The translations under genes and the position numbers were made by a program. 64,000 nucleotides of DNA from Niameybacter massiliensis (GTDB lineage: Bacteria; Bacillota; Clostridia; Lachnospirales; Cellulosilyticaceae), in assembly GCF_001282685.1 (NCBI RefSeq), contig NZ_LN875035.1, positions 2,094,001 to 2,158,000 on the forward strand, given 5' to 3'. This document shows, piece after piece, positions 60,702 through 64,000 of this stretch. How positions within the stretch are numbered: position 1 is the first letter of the stretch; each line of letters begins with the position of its first letter. The notes beneath the pieces were generated by a model. That model was not told the origin of the DNA. It did no database searches and saw only the letters and a list, made by a program, of their open reading frames with translations.

Positions 60702-60938
60702 ATGTCTAGTTTTTTACTCACCGTTGGTATTATCTTAATCTCTTTGACTCCATTAGTAGGTAATATATTATTACCAGCTATTGGTATACTACTTATAGCA
60801 TTATCTACTGTCATAGAGAATCAAAAAACACTTATAAACAAAAGTGATATAATTATAGAACACTTAAAATTAAATCGTTCTCTATTACAAATCCAATCTG
60901 ATAATTCTAGTAGTAATACGTCAGATAATGAAGTTTAG
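60702..60938 (+). CDS. Cassette array gene 1: small membrane protein
   Basis: 78 residues. Two hydrophobic spans (FLLTVGIILISLTPLVGN and LLPAIGILLIALSTVI) and a polar Ser/Asn tail. ATAGGGGGAATTTT precedes the ATG. No family recognised. Own promoter and own terminator (60949-60973). First in an array of unrelated-looking small membrane genes. Confidence 0.65.
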   Translation: MSSFLLTVGIILISLTPLVGNILLPAIGILLIALSTVIENQKTLINKSDIIIEHLKLNRSLLQIQSDNSSSNTSDNEV

Positions 60939-60948
60939 GCTATTTAAG

Positions 60949-60973
60949 TACCATCCATTGGATGGTATTTTTT
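60949..60973 (+). terminator. Terminator of cassette gene 1
   Basis: TACCATCC-ATT-GGATGGTA stem followed by T6. Confidence 0.88.
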
Positions 60974-60995
60974 ATTAAAAACTGATTTTATTAAA

Positions 60996-61024
60996 TTGTC
61001 CTTCTCAAACAATTATGTTAATAT
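60996..61024 (+). promoter_or_regulatory. Promoter of cassette gene 2
   Basis: AAAAACTGATTTTATTAA, then TTGTCC (60996-61001), 17 bp, TAATAT (61019-61024). Confidence 0.7.
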
Positions 61025-61063
61025 TTATACAAACATTAATTATTCAAAAAAGGGGGACTACTT

Positions 61064-61324
61064 ATGGATATTAAATTCAAACACTTATGTGGAACTATAA
61101 TTGCCATCTACATTACAGGTCTTATCTTACTGTGTTTAGGAGTTGGAAGCGGTTCTGATATAGCTACACATTTAGCCATATTCTTAAACCTTCCACACAT
61201 TAACTCCTATCTATTTCTAACTTTAGTTGTTTATACCTTAGTAATTACTGGCTCTATACTTATATTATTTTCTTTTGTTTTAGCTATAATCATCTTCATT
61301 AAGCATATAAATATCAAATTTTAA
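61064..61324 (+). CDS. Cassette array gene 2: small membrane protein
   Basis: 86 residues with two to three spans (IIAIYITGLILLCLGVGSG, YLFLTLVVYTLVITGSILILFSFVLAIIIFI). AAAAGGGGGACTACTT precedes the ATG. Unknown function. Monocistronic: promoter at 60996, terminator at 61344. Confidence 0.65.
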   Translation: MDIKFKHLCGTIIAIYITGLILLCLGVGSGSDIATHLAIFLNLPHINSYLFLTLVVYTLVITGSILILFSFVLAIIIFIKHINIKF

Positions 61325-61343
61325 TGGAGTATAATTTCACTTT

Positions 61344-61369
61344 AAGGGATATTTACACTATCCCTTTTT
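61344..61369 (+). terminator. Terminator of cassette gene 2
   Basis: AAGGGATA-TTTACAC-TATCCCTT stem followed by TTT. Confidence 0.82.
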
Positions 61370-61398
61370 AACACCCTTCTCTACAAAAACTAATTTTA

Positions 61399-61427
61399 TT
61401 GTCATACATACTATATTCTTTTATAAT
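61399..61427 (+). promoter_or_regulatory. Promoter of cassette gene 3
   Basis: AAAAACTAATTTTA, then TTGTCA (61399-61404), exactly 17 bp, TATAAT (61422-61427): the best of the family. It shows that the coding start must be downstream of about 61434. Confidence 0.8.
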
Positions 61428-61467
61428 AGAACCTGAATATATTAAAAAAATAAAAAGGGTGGTTGCT

Positions 61468-61734
61468 CTGCTAAAAATAAATCTATTTAAACATTTTTTA
61501 ACATGCTTATTTACTAAACCAAAAGATAAAAGACTTAGCAAAATTTTCTTCTATTACTTTTATACCCTAAACCTTATATGGGGGTTAATTGGATACATTT
61601 ATAATTTATTTGTAGGAGTTGGATTTTTAGTAGCTACTAGTAACCTATTGCTATATGCCATACTCCTGCATCTTTTTAGACTTGATGTAATAATCAAGTT
61701 CTTTAAAGATATAAAGAAAAGTAATAAACCATGA
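61468..61734 (+). CDS. Cassette array gene 3: small membrane protein, non-ATG start
   Basis: About 88 residues, LLKINLFKHFLTCLFTKPKDKR..., then two spans (FFYYFYTLNLIWGLIGYIYNLF, VGFLVATSNLLLYAILLHLF) and a basic tail. The frame is open from 61399, but that region is the promoter. CTG 61468 lies eight bases after AAGGG; GTG 61459 is the alternative. Function unknown. Confidence 0.5.
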   Translation: MLKINLFKHFLTCLFTKPKDKRLSKIFFYYFYTLNLIWGLIGYIYNLFVGVGFLVATSNLLLYAILLHLFRLDVIIKFFKDIKKSNKP

Positions 61735-61747
61735 AAAAACTATTTTA

Positions 61748-61776
61748 TTGTGTGTATTTCTTAACTTCTGTATAAT
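61748..61776 (+). promoter_or_regulatory. Promoter of cassette gene 4
   Basis: AAAAAACTATTTTA, then TTGTGT (61748-61753), 17 bp, TATAAT (61771-61776). Confidence 0.75.
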
Positions 61777-61804
61777 TATTTTAAAACATATAAGGAGTGC
61801 TTTT

Positions 61805-62056
61805 ATGAGAACTACTATTTTTCTTATCTTAATATTACTTTTCCCCATTCTTATGTTTCAATCTGGTCTTAAATTTCTATATAGCTTACTTGACTCAATT
61901 AATGCTAGGATTAAGGAAGATGCCAGTATGACGACATATCATGCAAAAAGATGTGTTGCATTGTTTATTATCTTTTTCTTCCTATGTGTAATAGGTACAT
62001 TTCTTCTTCCTATACTAATTTCCTTGATTCTTTCTATTGGTTCTAGCCTTTTTTGA
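61805..62056 (+). CDS. Cassette array gene 4: small membrane protein
   Basis: 83 residues, MRTTIFLILILLFPILMF..., with an N-terminal span, a polar middle (NARIKEDASMTTYHAKR) and a C-terminal span (LFIIFFFLCVIGTFLLPILISLI). ATAAGGAGTGCTTTT precedes the ATG; an in-frame start at 61748 lies inside the promoter and is rejected. Confidence 0.65.
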   Translation: MRTTIFLILILLFPILMFQSGLKFLYSLLDSINARIKEDASMTTYHAKRCVALFIIFFFLCVIGTFLLPILISLILSIGSSLF

Positions 62057-62078
62057 GAAGAATATATGTTCTTCTCAA
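62053..62078 (+). terminator. Hairpin after cassette gene 4
   Basis: Perfect 10-bp TTGAGAAGAA / TTCTTCTCAA with loop TATATG; overlaps the stop codon; no T tract. Confidence 0.55.
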
Positions 62079-62238
62079 AGAATTATTTTACTATCCACCA
62101 TATTAAAATGATGCGTTTATAACATAATTAATGTATTTCATTACATTATCATCCATAATATTCCATGCATACTATATACTCCCTTTTAGAGTTTTGTTTT
62201 AATAGATTAAAGGTGCTAGATTACTATCTAGTGCCTTT
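62077..62238 (+). other. Empty or decayed cassette
   Basis: After AAAGAATTATTTTACTATCC, which resembles the other cassette leaders, there are about 110 bases without a credible gene, then a terminator-like stem (62209-62238, two G-T pairs, then T5). It looks like a unit that lost its coding part. Confidence 0.4.
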
Positions 62239-62243
62239 TTATT
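62209..62243 (+). terminator. Terminator of the empty unit
   Basis: AAAGGTGCTAGAT / ATCTAGTGCCTTT with two wobble pairs, followed by TTTTATTTTTTT. Confidence 0.7.
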
Positions 62244-62282
62244 TTTTTATATCATTTATTTATCTTCCAAAAAATTATTTTA

Positions 62283-62312
62283 TTGTGTTTGAATTGTCCT
62301 CTCTTTTATGTT
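62283..62312 (+). promoter_or_regulatory. Promoter of cassette gene 5
   Basis: AAAAAATTATTTTA, then TTGTGT (62283-62288), 18 bp, TATGTT (62307-62312). Confidence 0.55.
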
Positions 62313-62343
62313 TAAATATATATATATAAGGGAGGTTAGAGTT

Positions 62344-62604
62344 TTGTTTAAAAACATTAATAATTCCAATTTAATTTACTACTGTTTTTTAATTCTTATT
62401 GTAATAGCAAATATCTATTTAACATTCTTCTTAGATCTTGATAGAGACCTCTGGTATTCAATTGGAGGATTTAGTATATCTGCTATATATGCACTACGTG
62501 CTTACCAATTTCATAAGCAGAATAAAGCTATCGGAGAAAAAATCTTTTACATATTTTCTTGGTTGATAATTGCTACTATTGCATTAATAAAATTTCTCCT
62601 ATAA
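62344..62604 (+). CDS. Cassette array gene 5: small membrane protein, TTG start
   Basis: 86 residues, FKNINNSNLIYYCFLILIVIANIYLTFFLD, then a second and third span (LWYSIGGFSISAIYAL, IFSWLIIATIALIKFLL). TTG 62344 lies eight bases after AGGGAGG; an ATG at 62308 sits in the promoter's -10 and is rejected. Function unknown. Confidence 0.6.
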   Translation: MFKNINNSNLIYYCFLILIVIANIYLTFFLDLDRDLWYSIGGFSISAIYALRAYQFHKQNKAIGEKIFYIFSWLIIATIALIKFLL

Positions 62605-62703
62605 AACTTATTTTCACTATACATTCAAAAAATTATTTGTTTAGTCGAATACTCTTTATGTGTATGTTAGGATTCAATTATCTATATACTAGGAGGAACT
62701 ATC

Positions 62704-63066
62704 ATGCATTCTCGTATAAAGCAATTACTATTTAATATCATCCCGTATATTTTAGTACTCATTTTCTTTAGTTACATAAATTATATAAACTTAAAATTAA
62801 TTAGCGAATTTTATTTACCTATATTTTTATTATCAGCTATAGCAATCTTTTTTAAAAAATATTATTTTGGTCACATTTTTCTTATTGCCTCCCAAATCGG
62901 CTTAATTGCAGATTACCTAGTAAATTTATCAAACGCAGATACACCAAATATGTTTGGCGGATTCTTAAACGTATTTATCGTAGTTATAGGGGGGATTATA
63001 GGAGCTATTATTCAAGTTATAAGAACTATTATTGGAGTTATAATAACAAAAAAGCGTCAACTATAA
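62704..63066 (+). CDS. Cassette array gene 6: membrane protein
   Basis: 120 residues with about four spans (IIPYILVLIFFSYINYINL, YLPIFLLSAIAIFF, HIFLIASQIGLIADYL, GFLNVFIVVIGGIIGAIIQVI). TAGGAGGAACTATC precedes the ATG. The largest of the array; no family recognised. A weak promoter TTTAGT-17-TATGTT (62640-62668) lies upstream after AAAAAATTATTTG. Confidence 0.65.
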   Translation: MHSRIKQLLFNIIPYILVLIFFSYINYINLKLISEFYLPIFLLSAIAIFFKKYYFGHIFLIASQIGLIADYLVNLSNADTPNMFGGFLNVFIVVIGGIIGAIIQVIRTIIGVIITKKRQL

Positions 63067-63087
63067 TTACACTCTTTTCCCTTAAGA

Positions 63088-63114
63088 CCTCACTCATTTA
63101 AGTAGTGAGGCTTT
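63088..63114 (+). terminator. Terminator of cassette gene 6
   Basis: CCTCACT / AGTGAGG stem with a 9-base loop followed by CTTTAT. Confidence 0.7.
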
Positions 63115-63231
63115 ATATTATCATTTACCCTCATCCAAACAAACTTAGATTTGACCTGCTCACTACTCTATTTTTCATTTATTAATTGCTCACTATATGA
63201 TTTAATTAATCTATAGAGAGGAGGAACTATA

Positions 63232-63366
63232 ATGTCATTTTCACTTATAATGCTACCTATTGTTTTATTAATTTACGGTACCATCGGTTATATAGTCTTT
63301 CTACTAATAAAATCCTTACGTAGATTAATAAAGGCTCTCGATATCTACATATCCAAAAATAGTTAG
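63232..63366 (+). CDS. Cassette array gene 7: 44-residue membrane protein
   Basis: MSFSLIMLPIVLLIYGTIGY... one span (to about residue 25) and a basic amphipathic tail (KSLRRLIKALDIYISKNS). GAGAGGAGGAACTATA precedes the ATG. The basic helix after a span resembles small toxin or holin-like peptides, but nothing more can be said. Confidence 0.6.
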   Translation: MSFSLIMLPIVLLIYGTIGYIVFLLIKSLRRLIKALDIYISKNS

Positions 63367-63422
63367 ATGTGTGGTAATAATTTGTTGGTACTGGCTTAAA
63401 GTCGATACCAGCAAATTATCTT

Positions 63423-64000
63423 CTACTTATTAATTAATGTCCCTATATTCTTAAGCCTTACTTCAACTGTCCCATCTGGATTATTAACTATCTCAAACTT
63501 ATCTGGATCATTGAGCATCTCTGTAGGTAATTTAACTTCAATCCCTGTATTAGTTTTAATTTTATGTGAGGTATATTTTTTACCTACTTTTTCAGCATTA
63601 GGTATTTCAATGACCCCTTCTGCAATGCCTTGTTCCTTAAATATAGATAAGCACTGCTCTTTAATGTGCTCATGTTCTCCAAAGGTTTCCTCTAATACAT
63701 CATTAACACAAATACTACTTGTATGATCTATGCTCTTGGCAATATTTGCTTTAGCAAAAGCTAGTCCCTCTAACTTATTATCAAAGTTTTCTTCAATTGC
63801 TCCTGTAATGACTTGCTCTACTAACTTAATTTTTTGCTTAGTAGATAGTGACGTTGTTGTCCCAAGTAAATTATGTAAGTAGTGTTCTTTATGCCCATCT
63901 AAAAGAAGAATTTCACACGTCTCTAAATTAATAATGGCAGCTTCTTGAATCTTACTTGAAGTCTCTGGGAAAATAGTCTTATGCTTGATAATTTGATTAA
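63423..64000 (-). CDS. NdpA-type nucleoid-associated protein, 5' end outside window
   Basis: The last about 192 residues are visible. IFPETSSKIQEAAIINLETCEI, SHKIKTNTGIEVKLPTEMLNDPDKFEIVNNPDGTVEVRLKNIGTLIN closely follow the C-terminal part of Firmicutes NdpA/YejK-like proteins. These bind DNA; their role is unclear, and copies are common on phages and conjugative elements. Minus strand, convergent with the cassette array. The start and the rest of the element lie to the right. Confidence 0.85.
   Translation of the reverse strand, partial: NQIIKHKTIFPETSSKIQEAAIINLETCEILLLDGHKEHYLHNLLGTTTSLSTKQKIKLVEQVITGAIEENFDNKLEGLAFAKANIAKSIDHTSSICVNDVLEETFGEHEHIKEQCLSIFKEQGIAEGVIEIPNAEKVGKKYTSHKIKTNTGIEVKLPTEMLNDPDKFEIVNNPDGTVEVRLKNIGTLINK

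Overview
The window comes from a low-GC, spore-forming Gram-positive bacterium of the Clostridia. A Lachnospirales/Cellulosilyticum-like genome would fit, but that rank is inference. Supporting signs are an intact sigma-K gene with a sigma-E-type promoter, strong GGAGG ribosome sites, the ireB-ruvX-DUF1292 cluster, a trmR/trhP pair and AT-rich spacers.

Region 1 (1-27.4 kb) is core chromosome, almost all on the minus strand. In transcription order it holds: mtaB-ireB-ruvX-DUF1292-fur-like-RNase J; trmR-trhP; sigK; mltG (the only plus-strand gene here, with a perfect 20-bp inverted repeat between it and sigK); an L,D-transpeptidase; aminopeptidase, cyclophilin and dipeptidase genes; a Cys/His-rich DUF1292 protein; a Cho/UvrC-like nuclease; a secreted cyclophilin and a K+ channel; parE-parC-proB-DUF896; and ruvA-ruvB-zapA-U32-ftsW/rodA behind a promoter carrying a LexA-type box.

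Region 2 (27.4-29.6 kb) is a gene-poor border with two orphan genes and several hairpins. It probably contains the left end of the prophage.

Region 3 (29.7-60.6 kb) is a contractile-tailed (PBSX/Xkd-type) prophage read on the minus strand. From early to late: small genes, SSB, a ParM/ParR partition module with a phased parC-like array, an ArpU/RinA-like late regulator, a moron block (secreted protein, membrane protein, SDH/Clp-fold protease), an Xre repressor, a phased 7x AGGTCA array with a candidate small RNA, an SPFH/prohibitin protein, Dam methylase, a tyrosine recombinase, packaging genes (HTH protein, HNH-kinase fusion, TerS, TerL), an HK97 head, sheath/tube/tape-measure/baseplate genes, tail fibres, holin and lysozyme. 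Two -1 frameshift sites are visible: A9 at the end of the capsid gene, adding an Ig-like X2 domain, and AAAAAAC at the end of the tail chaperone gene. A rifamycin ADP-ribosyltransferase gene (arr) is lodged between the tail chaperone and the tape measure, with hairpins on both sides.

Region 4 (60.7-63.4 kb) is a plus-strand array of at least seven small membrane-protein genes. Most have their own related promoter (an A-tract followed by ATTTTATTGT) and their own hairpin; one unit looks empty. The window ends inside a minus-strand NdpA-type nucleoid-associated protein gene. The right prophage end and any replication genes lie outside the window. ParMR, a tyrosine recombinase and iteron-like arrays give the element a phage-plasmid flavour, although it is contiguous with chromosomal genes.
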